Shown piece after piece: positions 17,070 through 25,713 of a stretch of 52,381 nucleotides of DNA. Every line of letters begins with the position of its first letter. The first letter of the stretch is position 1. This DNA comes from Candidatus Methanoperedens sp. (GTDB lineage Archaea > Halobacteriota > Methanosarcinia > Methanosarcinales > Methanoperedenaceae). The notes beneath the pieces were generated by a model. The model worked only from the letters and a program-made list of their open reading frames with translations. It was not told the origin of the DNA and ran no database searches. A program made the position numbers and the translations under genes. Location: NCBI GenBank assembly GCA_030650845.1, contig JAUSDC010000187.1:1-52381 (forward strand). Reading direction: 5' to 3'.

Positions 17070-19900
17070 TTCCTTGCCTCCTTTTTTAATTTTATTTCAT
17101 CACCTACTGTATCAATATTAATCGCATCTCCATATGTAAGATCGTCTTTTAATATCTTTTCACTCAGAGGCTGAACAACCATTCTCTCGATTTCACGTTG
17201 CATCGGCCTGGCTCCATTGGCAGGATCATAACCTTTACGACAGATAAGGTCAATTGCATTTTGAGTGACCTGAAGGCTTATTCCTTTTTCTTTTAATCTG
17301 CTGCTTAGGCTTTCCAGTATTATTTGTGCTATCTTATATATATCCTCCCGGCTGAGGGGTTTGAATAAGATTAGTTCATCTATGCGATTGAGGAACTCAG
17401 GCCGAAAGACGCTTTTTACCTTTCGGAGCATTTCTTCCCGATGGTTCTCTGTATAAACCCCATAAGGTATCTCTGGCCCCTTGAAATAAACCTCAGATCC
17501 AATATTAGAGGTCATAATGAAAATAGCATTCTTTGCATCAATCGTCCTCCCTTTAGAATCTGTAAGCCTGCCCTCATCAAATACCTGAAGAAATATATCA
17601 AAGACCTCGTGATGAGCTTTCTCAAATTCATCAAGAAGGACAACAGAATATGGTTTTGTTCGTAAAGCTCCTGTCAGTTGTCCTTCCTCATCATGCCCTA
17701 TATACCCAGGCGGAGCGCCGATCAATCGAGAGATGCTGTGCTTTTCCATGTATTCGGACATATCTATCCTGATCATCACCCTCTCAGAGCCAAATAGAAA
17801 AGCTGAAAGAGCCTTAGCAAGCTCGGTTTTCCCCACTCCTGTAGGACCCAAGAACAAAAACACTCCAACAGGGTGGTTCCGGCTGAGAAGCCCGGCTTTT
17901 GCCATCCTGATCCTCCTGGAAACTTTCTCTACCGCATCATTCTGTCCAATCACCCTTTCCTGGATTGCATCTTCCATGTGCGTAAATCTCTGTTGCTCTT
18001 CTTCGGTGAGCTTCTTAACAGGCAGACCTGTCCACTCCGCGAGAACCACAGCGATATCTTCATCACTGACTTCCATAGAAATGCCCTCTGGTATTTTTCC
18101 GTGCATGCTCAAAATGGGAACCTTTTTCCTGGTGCAAGCTCTATCAAGAAGGTCTATTGCCTTATCTGGAAGGCGCCTGTCCAGTAAATATCTGGCTGAA
18201 AGCTCAACCGCTGCTTTTATTGCAGAGTTGGTTATTTTCACATGATGATGCTTTTCATACTTTTCTCTGAGACCTTCCAGTATTTTCTTGGCATCCTCGA
18301 TGTCTGGCTCCTTGACCGTTATCGGCTGGAATCTTCGCTCTAAAGCAGAGTCTTTCTCGATATATTTCCTGTACTCCTTTATTGTGGTCGCACCTATGCA
18401 TCTTATCTCCCCCCTGGCAAGGGCAGGTTTTAAAATGTTGGAAGCGTCAATAGCTCCTTCAGCAGCGCCTGCGCCCACAAGAGTATGGATTTCGTCTATG
18501 AAAAGAATAATCTCTGGATTACTGGCTTCCTTTATGATCCCTACAAGGCGCTCTTCGAACTCGCCTCTGTACTTGGTGCCTGCTATAAGGGATGCCATGT
18601 TAAGCTCAATAATCCTCTTCCCGATAAGTTCGGGAGTTATGTTGCCGCTTATAATCCTAATAGCTAACCCCTCAACTATCGCGGTCTTGCCTACACCAGC
18701 TTCACCAACAAGGAGAGGGGCATTTTTAGTCTTTCTCGTTAGAGTTCTGACTAATTCAAGGATCTCGTCTGTTCTGCCAATAACCTTCTCAAGCTTTCCT
18801 TCTCTTGCCAGTTGAGTGAGGTCTCTGCCATATTTTTCTAGCATAGTTTTTGCATGAGTAATTGGGTTCTTTTTTTCAGCGAGGTGTATTTTTTTCTCGC
18901 CAGCCTTGACTTTTCCTTGCGCAATCAGCATGATAATCTCAGAAATGGAAATTTTCATTTCTTTAAGCACTCTGACGGGAATTCCTCCACCTTCTTTGAG
19001 GATTCCCAAGAGAAGGTCTCTATCTTCTATCTGGGATTTTCTTTTTACTGCTTCCTCTTCAGCTAATCTTAAAATTGTCTGACATCTGGGTGTAACAATG
19101 AATCCTTTCCAGTACTTTTCTCCATCGCCTAAGAATAAAGTTTTTCTAATAGCATCTATGATCTGTTTCTGATCAAGATTCAAATGCTTGAACACTACCT
19201 CTGTTATACCATTTTCAACCATGGTCAGAGCGATGAAGATATGTTCTGTACCGAGATAGAGGTGTTTTAGATTTGAAGATTCCTGCTCTGCCAGCGATAA
19301 AATCTGTTTTGCTTCCAGGCTGAGATTATCTGGACTGCGATATGCTCCGCCCACAATCGTTTTGAATTCCTCCTGATGGACGGGTTCGTGAACATGTTCC
19401 AGCTTCATAGCTGTGTGGGCACGCACACGTTCTCGTAATTCCACAGGTTTTACACCTGCTTCGTTAAGAACGCTGCCGATAACGTCGCCCTCCTCTAATA
19501 TAGCCGCAAGAAGGTGGAGGCAGGAAACTTCTCCTTCTGTTGCAAGCTCGTTCGCCCGCTTGAAAACATTTTTGCATGCTTCACTTCTGTGGATAACTTT
19601 CTCGGTGTGCTCGTAGTTGCCTTCTCCAAGCTTCTCACGCACCTGGTGGCGCAGTTGGGTTGGGTTGAGGTTGAAATTCTTCAATAGAGCTTCCACAGCG
19701 TTATGTTCGGCTTGCAGTGCTTGCTTTGCTTGTGGATTAAGTCCGATTTTCTCTGAATCCAGCATGAGCACTTTTTCAAGGCTGCAGATGCCTATGAATA
19801 TGTGTTCCTTCTCAATGTATTGATGTTTTGCAGTGGCAGTTTCTCCAGCTGCTATCTTCCAAGCCATAGATGTCCCAACCGAAAGCTCAGTAATATTCAA
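17066..19900 (-). CDS. Clp/Hsp100-type AAA+ unfoldase with duplicated N domain
   Basis: The 944-residue protein has two AAA+ rings: D1 Walker A GEAGVGKT (399-406) and Walker B ILFIDE (465-470); D2 Walker A GPTGVGKT (685-692) and Walker B VVLLDE (753-758). The first ~330 residues contain four Clp-N half repeats (EHIFIGI ~32, LHLLAAILEE ~128, EHIFIALTMVE ~219, RDLLLGILKE ~294), i.e. two Clp-N domains instead of one. The D1-D2 linker around 590-615 is short, so the ClpB middle domain is missing. I see no IGL/LGF-type ClpP-docking loop after TSNIG (798). It probably remodels proteins without a ClpP partner. The start is a TTG at 19900 just after GGAGG; no ATG is in frame upstream, and the frame continues open to the TGA of the kinase gene before it. 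Confidence 0.88.
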   Translation of the reverse strand: MNITELSVGTSMAWKIAAGETATAKHQYIEKEHIFIGICSLEKVLMLDSEKIGLNPQAKQALQAEHNAVEALLKNFNLNPTQLRHQVREKLGEGNYEHTEKVIHRSEACKNVFKRANELATEGEVSCLHLLAAILEEGDVIGSVLNEAGVKPVELRERVRAHTAMKLEHVHEPVHQEEFKTIVGGAYRSPDNLSLEAKQILSLAEQESSNLKHLYLGTEHIFIALTMVENGITEVVFKHLNLDQKQIIDAIRKTLFLGDGEKYWKGFIVTPRCQTILRLAEEEAVKRKSQIEDRDLLLGILKEGGGIPVRVLKEMKISISEIIMLIAQGKVKAGEKKIHLAEKKNPITHAKTMLEKYGRDLTQLAREGKLEKVIGRTDEILELVRTLTRKTKNAPLLVGEAGVGKTAIVEGLAIRIISGNITPELIGKRIIELNMASLIAGTKYRGEFEERLVGIIKEASNPEIILFIDEIHTLVGAGAAEGAIDASNILKPALARGEIRCIGATTIKEYRKYIEKDSALERRFQPITVKEPDIEDAKKILEGLREKYEKHHHVKITNSAIKAAVELSARYLLDRRLPDKAIDLLDRACTRKKVPILSMHGKIPEGISMEVSDEDIAVVLAEWTGLPVKKLTEEEQQRFTHMEDAIQERVIGQNDAVEKVSRRIRMAKAGLLSRNHPVGVFLFLGPTGVGKTELAKALSAFLFGSERVMIRIDMSEYMEKHSISRLIGAPPGYIGHDEEGQLTGALRTKPYSVVLLDEFEKAHHEVFDIFLQVFDEGRLTDSKGRTIDAKNAIFIMTSNIGSEVYFKGPEIPYGVYTENHREEMLRKVKSVFRPEFLNRIDELILFKPLSREDIYKIAQIILESLSSRLKEKGISLQVTQNAIDLICRKGYDPANGARPMQREIERMVVQPLSEKILKDDLTYGDAINIDTVGDEIKLKKEARN

Positions 19901-19999
19901 GACCTCCAGGTAAGGCGGATGTTTCGATCCGAAGTAGAAAGATGCATGTTCTGCCAGGATAAAATCTGTTCTGCCTTCGGACTGATTTAAGTAGCATGA

Positions 20000-22009
20000 T
20001 CAAACAATCTCCTCAAGCTGGCGGATAGTTTCTTTAACGCCCTCGATATATACGGCATACTTGGGTGGTGCAAATTTGATAAAATTCTTATAAGATAACA
20101 GTGCTTCCTGATTCCTGCCAAGGTTAGACAGCACATTTCCTTTGTTAATCAAGGCCTCAGAATATCTTGGATTTATCTCAAGGGCTTTATCAAAGCATGC
20201 TACTGCATCCTCGTGTATGCCTAATATAACCAATGCAACCCCTTTGTTAGCCCATGCCTCATCATCTCTTGGATTAATCTCAAGGACTTTGTCGAAGCAT
20301 ATTACTGCTTCCTGATGCATACCCAGTTTTAGCAACGCATTTCCTTTGTTATACCAAGCCTTAACATGTCTAGGATTAATCTCAAGGGTTTTATCATAGC
20401 ACATAACTGCTTCCTGATGCATACCCAGATTACTCAGTTCATTTCCTTTGTTATACCAAGCCTTAACATGTCTAGGATTAATCTCAAGGGCTTTATCATA
20501 GCATGCTAATGCTTCCCGCTTACCCAGCGCATTTCCTTTGTTATACCAAGCTTCATCATCTCTAGGATTAATCTCAAGGGCTTTATCATAGCATGCTAAT
20601 GCTTCCTGATGCCTGCCTAGGTTTTGCAGCGCATTTCCTTTGCTATTCCAAGCCTCAGCATGTCTTGGATTAATATCAAGAGCTTTATCATAGCATGCTA
20701 ATGCTTCTTGATGCATACCCAGCTCATCCAGCGTATTTCCTTTGTTATTCCAAGCCCCAGCATATCTTGGATTAATCTCAAGAGCTTTATTATAGCATGC
20801 CAATGCTTCCTGATACTTGCCCAGATCATGCATCACATTTCCTTTGTTATACCAAGCCCCAGCATATCTTGGATTAATCTCAAGAGCTTTATTATAGCAT
20901 GCCAATGCTTCCTGATACTTGACCAAGTTTCGCAGTGCATTTCCTTTGTTATTCCAGGATTCAGCAAATCTTGGATTAATCTCAAGGGCTTTATCATGGC
21001 ATGTAAGCGCTTCCTGATACCTGCCCAGATTATCTAGTGCAATTCCTTTGTCATTTAGTTCCCATATTTCGATTTCTTCAGTTGGCTCTTCAATAATTCT
21101 TTCACCAGTTAAATCAAAATATATTTTTGAAAGTTTCACTTTTAGATCTCTGAAGTTCTGGTATCTCCTGCCCGGTTCTTTCTCCAAGCATTTTTGTATT
21201 ACAGCATTCAACTCCCGAGGAATATTCTGTTTAATAGACAATGGAGATTCTTTTAAATGCATCTCCTTCCATGGACTCTTCCTTGGGTAGGGATAACTGC
21301 CAGCAACCATCTGGTACAGAACTATCCCAAAAGCATAGATATCAGCCCTTGTATCGATTTCTTTGCCTGTGAACTGTTCAGGAGCCATATAAAGTAGTGT
21401 ACCAGCAGGACCACTCTGGATATAGCTTATATCATTTGGAACTTCTGTCATTTCTGGTGTTGTTTCTCTTGCCTTTGCCAGACCAAAATCTGTTATTTTT
21501 AAAGTTTTATCACTGGTAAGTAATATGTTACCCGGCTTAATATCTCTATGAATGAGCTGCATTTTTTCATATGCATATTCCATCCCATTGCAGAACTGGA
21601 CAGCGAAGTTCATGGCTAAAGGAAGATCTAACATTTTTGTATAAAGCCAGTCATCCAGATTACCACCAGCTATGTATTCCAGGAAAATATAAGGCTGATA
21701 TTCAATGTTTTCTACGTATATTGCTTTGACAATGTTCTTATGCTTATCAAGCTTTATCCAGGTGAGAGACTCCCGGGTAAAATCATCCCTTGCCTTCTGA
21801 CTGTGCAGAAACCTTGCCTGAAATGTTTTAATTGCAAGCGGCATTTTGTATTCATGGTCATAGCATATATACACAATCCCGAAACCGCCTCTCTTTATAT
21901 CGTGTATTTCATACCTGTTCTCAATTATATCCCCTATCTGCCATCGCTCCTGCTCGTCTGCTCCGGCGATATCCTCTTTTTTCCTCCTCAAATTGTCAAG
22001 CAGTCCCAT
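20000..22009 (-). CDS. Ser/Thr protein kinase with ten TPR repeats
   Basis: The start is chosen at the ATG at 22009, which has GGAGAG eight bases upstream; an in-frame ATG at 22051 lacks a ribosome site. The 669-residue protein has a canonical Hanks kinase: RGGFGIVY, AIKTF (K61), LIHRDIKPGNILL (HRD 154-156), ITDFGLAKA (174-176) and MAPEQFTGKEIDTRADIYAFGI. Ten TPR units follow from ~325, almost identical to each other (N-K-G-N-A-L-x-N-L-G, EALACYDKALEINPR). The sixth unit lacks 4 residues (NALGKREALACY). It is the first gene of the minus-strand block and is likely to be the main kinase. A TATA-like box lies at 22052-22062. Confidence 0.9.
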   Translation of the reverse strand: MGLLDNLRRKKEDIAGADEQERWQIGDIIENRYEIHDIKRGGFGIVYICYDHEYKMPLAIKTFQARFLHSQKARDDFTRESLTWIKLDKHKNIVKAIYVENIEYQPYIFLEYIAGGNLDDWLYTKMLDLPLAMNFAVQFCNGMEYAYEKMQLIHRDIKPGNILLTSDKTLKITDFGLAKARETTPEMTEVPNDISYIQSGPAGTLLYMAPEQFTGKEIDTRADIYAFGIVLYQMVAGSYPYPRKSPWKEMHLKESPLSIKQNIPRELNAVIQKCLEKEPGRRYQNFRDLKVKLSKIYFDLTGERIIEEPTEEIEIWELNDKGIALDNLGRYQEALTCHDKALEINPRFAESWNNKGNALRNLVKYQEALACYNKALEINPRYAGAWYNKGNVMHDLGKYQEALACYNKALEINPRYAGAWNNKGNTLDELGMHQEALACYDKALDINPRHAEAWNSKGNALQNLGRHQEALACYDKALEINPRDDEAWYNKGNALGKREALACYDKALEINPRHVKAWYNKGNELSNLGMHQEAVMCYDKTLEINPRHVKAWYNKGNALLKLGMHQEAVICFDKVLEINPRDDEAWANKGVALVILGIHEDAVACFDKALEINPRYSEALINKGNVLSNLGRNQEALLSYKNFIKFAPPKYAVYIEGVKETIRQLEEIV
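20120..21060 (-). repeat. ~102-bp coding tandem repeats (TPR array)
   Basis: Nine to ten units of 102 bp encode the 34-residue TPRs of the first kinase. Adjacent units are nearly identical over long stretches, with GGATTAATCTCAAGGGCTTT recurring on the plus strand. One unit is short by 12 bp. Such identity at DNA level suggests recent duplication or gene conversion. Confidence 0.8.
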
Positions 22010-22051
22010 TGCTATCTCTCCTATACATATGCATGAGAAATATCCATTCAA

Positions 22052-22062
22052 ATTATAATAAG
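22052..22062 (-). promoter_or_regulatory. TATA box of the kinase/FHA/Clp block
   Basis: Reads CTTATTATAATTT on the minus strand, about 43 bp upstream of the ATG at 22009. A start about 25 bp downstream would leave a ~20-base leader containing the GGAGAG ribosome site. No other equally good promoter is seen inside the eight-gene block, although gaps of 50-100 bp could hold weak ones. Confidence 0.5.
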
Positions 22063-22302
22063 TTTCTCATTTGACATTCAAACATGCATTCAATACCATC
22101 AAATGAGGTCATTCATACTCGTATGCCAGATGTACGAACTCATACTAAAAACTCGCCTGGTAAATAGCTAATAAATAGACACAAGAAATCAAAGAAATGA
22201 AAGTATGAACTGACTCCTTTTACCATATGAACTATCAATTCATGATTAGTTTCACTCTACTCTTACCATATGCTTTAAAGGATAGAAGTTATTGCATAAA
22301 CT

Positions 22303-22749
22303 ATGGAACAACAGACAAATGCCAAAGAACTTCGCCAAGACAGGCATACAGTGTCGTTGTTGTCGGATCATATGGTTTTCGCCCCTTAATATCGAGGGAA
22401 AATACTGATCGGAGATGTCGCAATGATTACAGAAGGCATTATCTGTAAAACCTGCAAAGAACTGGATATTGAAATAATCGAAATTGCGGTAAATCCAGAC
22501 CATGTACATATTTTCTTTAAATACCCTCCAAGGTATTCGCTCAGTTTTATTGCCAAAAGACTGAAAGGCAGGACAAGCAGAATACTCAGGAAAGAATTCC
22601 CTCATCTCAAGGAATGGTGCGGCGAACACATGTGGGCGCCGAGCCGCTTTCATGGTTCAGTGGGAAATGGATGGGATGTCGTAAGTAAATATATCGAGAC
22701 ACATGATCTACATCATGCCAATAACGCTAGCTACAGGCCTCGTACTTAA
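22303..22749 (+). pseudogene. IS200/IS605-family TnpA (Y1 transposase) with in-frame stop
   Basis: From the ATG at 22303 the frame gives MEQQTNAKELRQDRHTVSLL and SDHMVFAP. A TAA follows at a site where the family has Lys (AP-K-YRG), so an AAA-to-TAA change is likely. After the stop the frame continues intact with YRGKILIG, the HUH motif in NPDHVHIFF, WAPSRFHGSVG and the catalytic tyrosine in VSKYIETHD. An internal ATG at 22423 could start a partial protein that keeps HUH and Tyr but lacks the first strand. The element ends (subterminal hairpins) were not identified. Confidence 0.82.
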
Positions 22750-22878
22750 GTCCGGGGTTTGTGACTGAAGGCGAACTAATCCTCATGCTCCCGAAAGGCT
22801 ATATAAACCAGACAACTTTTCTTCAAATTCTAAAAATAGGCGCGTATAATGTGAAAAAAGTTATATAATTCCATTACT

Positions 22879-23559
22879 TTAGTTCGTATTTAATCTATTT
22901 TTCTTTAAGCTGCCTACCATTGATTTTAATCTAATTAAAAATAGCATGAGTCTTGATTCAGACCATTCTATTAGTTTTAAATCATCCGAAATGTGAATCC
23001 ATACTTGTTCCGAGTATTTTCTAGTTGTACTTATTGCTTCAAATTTTAAAACAATAGTACCTCCTTTCAGAGTATAATTCCAAATTTTGGTATCAACCGG
23101 AAAATTCAATATTATTGGCTCTGTCTCTTCATGAGCTAACGAAATTTCTTTTTCAATCACAAAAGGACGATCATGTTTTGGATAGGTCATATAATATCTA
23201 ATCTCATTTATATTTGCTTTAATCAATCCTAAATTAGTTATCTTGTTTCCTATTATTAAAAAAAGTGGTTTTTCTTTGCATCTGACTTTCTTAACATAAG
23301 TAGGAAATTTGATAGAATAAACATCAGTTCTTACTTGGTATGTTCTATCTTCCAGAAAATCTTCTTCTGCAATTGATTTAACTTCTCCTCTCTCATTAAT
23401 CACTGGGTTTATAAAGAAACCCATGAACTTCAATTCTGACATTTGATAAAAATTATAATAAACCAAAAATGTGGTTAGAATAGCTGTGACTAAAGATGAA
23501 CCTATTGAACTTATATTTTTTAATCGTTCTAATGAATCGTCAATTGTAAAATAGCTCAA
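22879..23559 (-). CDS. Hypothetical membrane-anchored protein
   Basis: The 226 codons begin at a TTG (23559). The frame stays open upstream to about 23690, reading K-L-G-G-E-N-I-R-K-I-N-K-I-F-G-L-I-F-F and another hydrophobic stretch, but has no ATG, GTG or TTG there. The true N-terminus may therefore be longer with an unusual start, or the gene may have lost its start. One clear membrane helix lies at residues ~18-36; the rest is a soluble beta-rich domain (FPTYVKKVRCKEKPLFLIIGN, LKGGTIVLKFEAIS). No family is recognised. It stands between the IS200 pseudogene and the RNase III-like gene. Confidence 0.5.
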   Translation of the reverse strand: MSYFTIDDSLERLKNISSIGSSLVTAILTTFLVYYNFYQMSELKFMGFFINPVINERGEVKSIAEEDFLEDRTYQVRTDVYSIKFPTYVKKVRCKEKPLFLIIGNKITNLGLIKANINEIRYYMTYPKHDRPFVIEKEISLAHEETEPIILNFPVDTKIWNYTLKGGTIVLKFEAISTTRKYSEQVWIHISDDLKLIEWSESRLMLFLIRLKSMVGSLKKNRLNTN

Positions 23560-23869
23560 ATATAAAATAAAACCAAAGGAAACTATTTCAATAAAAAATA
23601 TTAATCCAAAGATTTTATTAATTTTTCTAATATTTTCACCACCTAATTTGTATATATAGTTATTATTAGATAAACTTCTCGCTTTACCTTAACCGCACTA
23701 AATCGAATCAAATAAGCAAAGAACGGATAGAAATGCCAACTATCGAGCATTTACAGGATGCTCCCGACATTTGTCGGGGTAATGACTGCAGGATTGCCAG
23801 TCTGTGCATCCTATATATTCTTGTATCAAACAAACCATTTTTAGTATGATAAATAGGGTAGGGTTATGG

Positions 23870-23881
23870 ATTAATATATTA
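23870..23881 (+). promoter_or_regulatory. TATA box for the RNase III-like gene
   Basis: ATTAATATATTA lies 20-30 bases before the ATG at 23901, the distance at which archaeal transcription normally begins. No ribosome site precedes that ATG, so the mRNA is probably leaderless. Just upstream (about 23763-23778) CCCGACA-TT-TGTCGGG forms a hairpin that could end transcription from the left. Confidence 0.45.
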
Positions 23882-23900
23882 TGAGTGTCGAATAATACAT

Positions 23901-25025
23901 ATGATGAACCGGGCTGAAATTCAGAAGTTCTTTTTACTCGAAAATGACCCACAATTTTTTGAAACCGCCCTTCGTCCCCGATCATGTGGGGGCGGAGCAG
24001 AATTTGAACAGCTCGCCCTGTATGGCGATATAGTAATTGACATGCATTTGCTCGACTACTTAATAAACGAAAATTTTCAACAGAATGGAGATATCACGAA
24101 GCGTAAGGGTAAAATCCACCATAAGAATGTGATCATAGCGTTTGCAGATTATTTGGGCATTTCAGATATTTTAACTCCATTAGATTCGACATATCACCCT
24201 AAAGACAACGATTTGGCGGAAACAGTGGAAGCCTTAATTGGAGCCGCGTTTCAAGCCAATGGTTTAGAGAAATGTAAACCCATAATTCTCACGTTTGCAA
24301 AATTCGCCCAAAAAATACAGGAAACATCACAAAAACAGGGCGAATTTGACATATCAAAAAATTACAAGGGAGATTTATTTGATTTATTCCAAAAAAAGCA
24401 TTTAGTTTTGCCCAATCTCGAAGCAACCCGAATAGGAGGCCCGGATAACTCCGCTATCTTCCAATTTGAAGGTGATGTAATTTTCGATGGAAAAAAACTT
24501 GAAATACCCACCCATGATTGGCCAAGAAAGGATTTAGCAGAACAAGAAGCCGCATATCTTGCCCTTTGCGCCATTACTGGCAATAATCCAGAATATTCAA
24601 AGTTCGATCTTACAAGGGACAACATGCCAGTATCACAAGAAAAAACGGTGCATCCTACAACATCCATCGATAATGAAGAACTTATTTTCCGTAAATCTGG
24701 TCACCAGAATATATCAATGGAAGCGAATCAGAACACTGGTGAGTTGTTGGTAGAATATGTGAATCGAAAGGCTAAGGAAAATGTCTTTGGCATGTTGAAA
24801 CTGCTCAGTGGCCGACTGGACACCGTAAGTGGAGCATCTTGGACTTGCGAATTCTCTTCAGGTGTGTTGGTCCTCATAAATTTGCAACTGGGGGAACAGA
24901 ATTATTTTGCACTTGGGTTTGGGACGTCAAATACAAAAGCCCGAAAAGCCGCAGGAGAGAACATGCTAATGAATGTAAACCTTACCGAATGGCTTGAGAA
25001 ACACTATCCGAATCATAAAATTTGA
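23901..25025 (+). CDS. RNase III-like protein with two dsRBD-like regions, altered catalytic site
   Basis: Residues ~1-145 match the RNase III fold: EFEQLALYGDIVIDMHLLDYL (34-54) corresponds to the family signature ExLEFLGDxxL. DLAETVEALIGAAFQANG (104-121) corresponds to the second signature LADTVEALIG. By eye alignment to E. coli RNase III, E38, D45 and E117 are kept (E36, D43, E110), but catalytic E41 is Ala (A39) and D114 is Glu (E107). Two dsRNA-binding-like regions follow (~168-235 with KDLAEQEAAYLALCAI; ~285-370 with SNTKARKAAGENML). The protein may bind dsRNA with little or no cleavage. RNase III is uncommon in archaea, which points to transfer. The start is ATG-ATG at 23901, probably leaderless. 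Confidence 0.75.
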   Translation: MMNRAEIQKFFLLENDPQFFETALRPRSCGGGAEFEQLALYGDIVIDMHLLDYLINENFQQNGDITKRKGKIHHKNVIIAFADYLGISDILTPLDSTYHPKDNDLAETVEALIGAAFQANGLEKCKPIILTFAKFAQKIQETSQKQGEFDISKNYKGDLFDLFQKKHLVLPNLEATRIGGPDNSAIFQFEGDVIFDGKKLEIPTHDWPRKDLAEQEAAYLALCAITGNNPEYSKFDLTRDNMPVSQEKTVHPTTSIDNEELIFRKSGHQNISMEANQNTGELLVEYVNRKAKENVFGMLKLLSGRLDTVSGASWTCEFSSGVLVLINLQLGEQNYFALGFGTSNTKARKAAGENMLMNVNLTEWLEKHYPNHKI

Positions 25026-25069
25026 CCACACTTAGAATTATTTCTGAATTATTGCAGCATAACAGAGAT

Positions 25070-25090
25070 ATTGGAGAGGTTTCTCCCAAT
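25070..25090 (+). terminator. Hairpin after the RNase III-like gene
   Basis: ATTGGAGAG-GTT-TCTCCCAAT is a near-perfect stem with one bulge, 45 bp after the stop codon. No T-run follows directly, so its role as a terminator is uncertain; it could also be a processing site. Confidence 0.35.
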
Positions 25091-25189
25091 GTAATAATTA
25101 TCAGTCTCTCCAAATTATTGAAATAAGGGTATTTTAAGTGGCACCATCAAGGATAGTACCAATATACATAAGAAATTTTCATTAGTAAA

Positions 25190-25245
25190 ACCCTCGTTCA
25201 CTCGTGCTGGGATGCCCCGGATTACCAATCCCGCCGGTCCGTGGC
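25190..25245 (+). repeat. ~55-bp imperfect repeat, copy A
   Basis: CCCTCGTTCACTCGTGCTGG and the following GATGCCCCGGATTACCAATC resemble 30345-30403 at roughly 70 percent by eye. The core CGGATT-N-CCAATCC is self-complementary. The two copies flank the GHKL-HNH gene. Confidence 0.45.
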
Positions 25246-25453
25246 TGAAGACGATGAGTGTTGTGTGCATCCTTTGAATAGCTTGAACCAGAATAACATT
25301 CGTGGCGCTAAAATTGGGGCACGGATAAAACTACAAAAAAAGACTTGTGGAGAAATAGAGTGTATTCATTCTCCAATTTTTACGCTGAACCTGTATTTGA
25401 TATCTTATCAACCAAAGAAATGACTTTTCCATGGAAAAAATGAGAACTCTCAT

Positions 25454-25663
25454 TTGAGGGTTCGAAGTTTAGAGAAAATATTTGATAATGCTGTGAGAAG
25501 TGCTGGAGTAACAAAAGACATTTCCATTCACAGTCTCAGACATAGCTTTGCCACATATCTGTTAGAAAGCGGGGTAGATTTAAGATATACACAGGCTATT
25601 GTGGCATATAAGTGGCAAGAAACAGAAATATATATAATTGGGCATTTGGTAGGACTTCAATAA
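25454..25663 (+). pseudogene. C-terminal fragment of a tyrosine recombinase (XerC/D-like)
   Basis: The fragment encodes RSLEKIFDNAV, then DISIHSLRHSFATYLLESGV with the H-x-x-R pair, and DLRYTQAIV followed by TEIYIIGH. This matches the end of archaeal/bacterial Xer-type integrases (normally LLGHKSSKTTEIYTHV). The usual GHK is degraded to AYK. The N-terminal two thirds, including the first catalytic Arg, are absent. It is a relic of an earlier integration near the GHKL-HNH gene. Confidence 0.75.
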
Positions 25664-25713
25664 TAGTTGAAATACTGAGATGATTAAGTACCAATACCAA
25701 AGTTGTGATAAAA

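Noticed and set aside
20120-21060. Regular repeats that might be taken for a CRISPR array
   Set aside because: The period is 102 bp without distinct spacers, and it encodes TPR units in frame. No CRISPR array or cas gene was seen in the window.
9395-22009. Reading the kinase/FHA/Clp block as a type VI secretion locus
   Set aside because: None of the sheath, tube, spike or baseplate proteins are encoded nearby; only the regulatory parts resemble it.
22252-22653. 133-codon minus-strand frame
   Set aside because: It is antisense to the IS200/IS605 TnpA pseudogene, whose motifs are clear.
25241-25423. 60-codon plus-strand frame
   Set aside because: No ribosome site, no family, unusual composition; it overlaps the 55-bp repeat and is probably noncoding.
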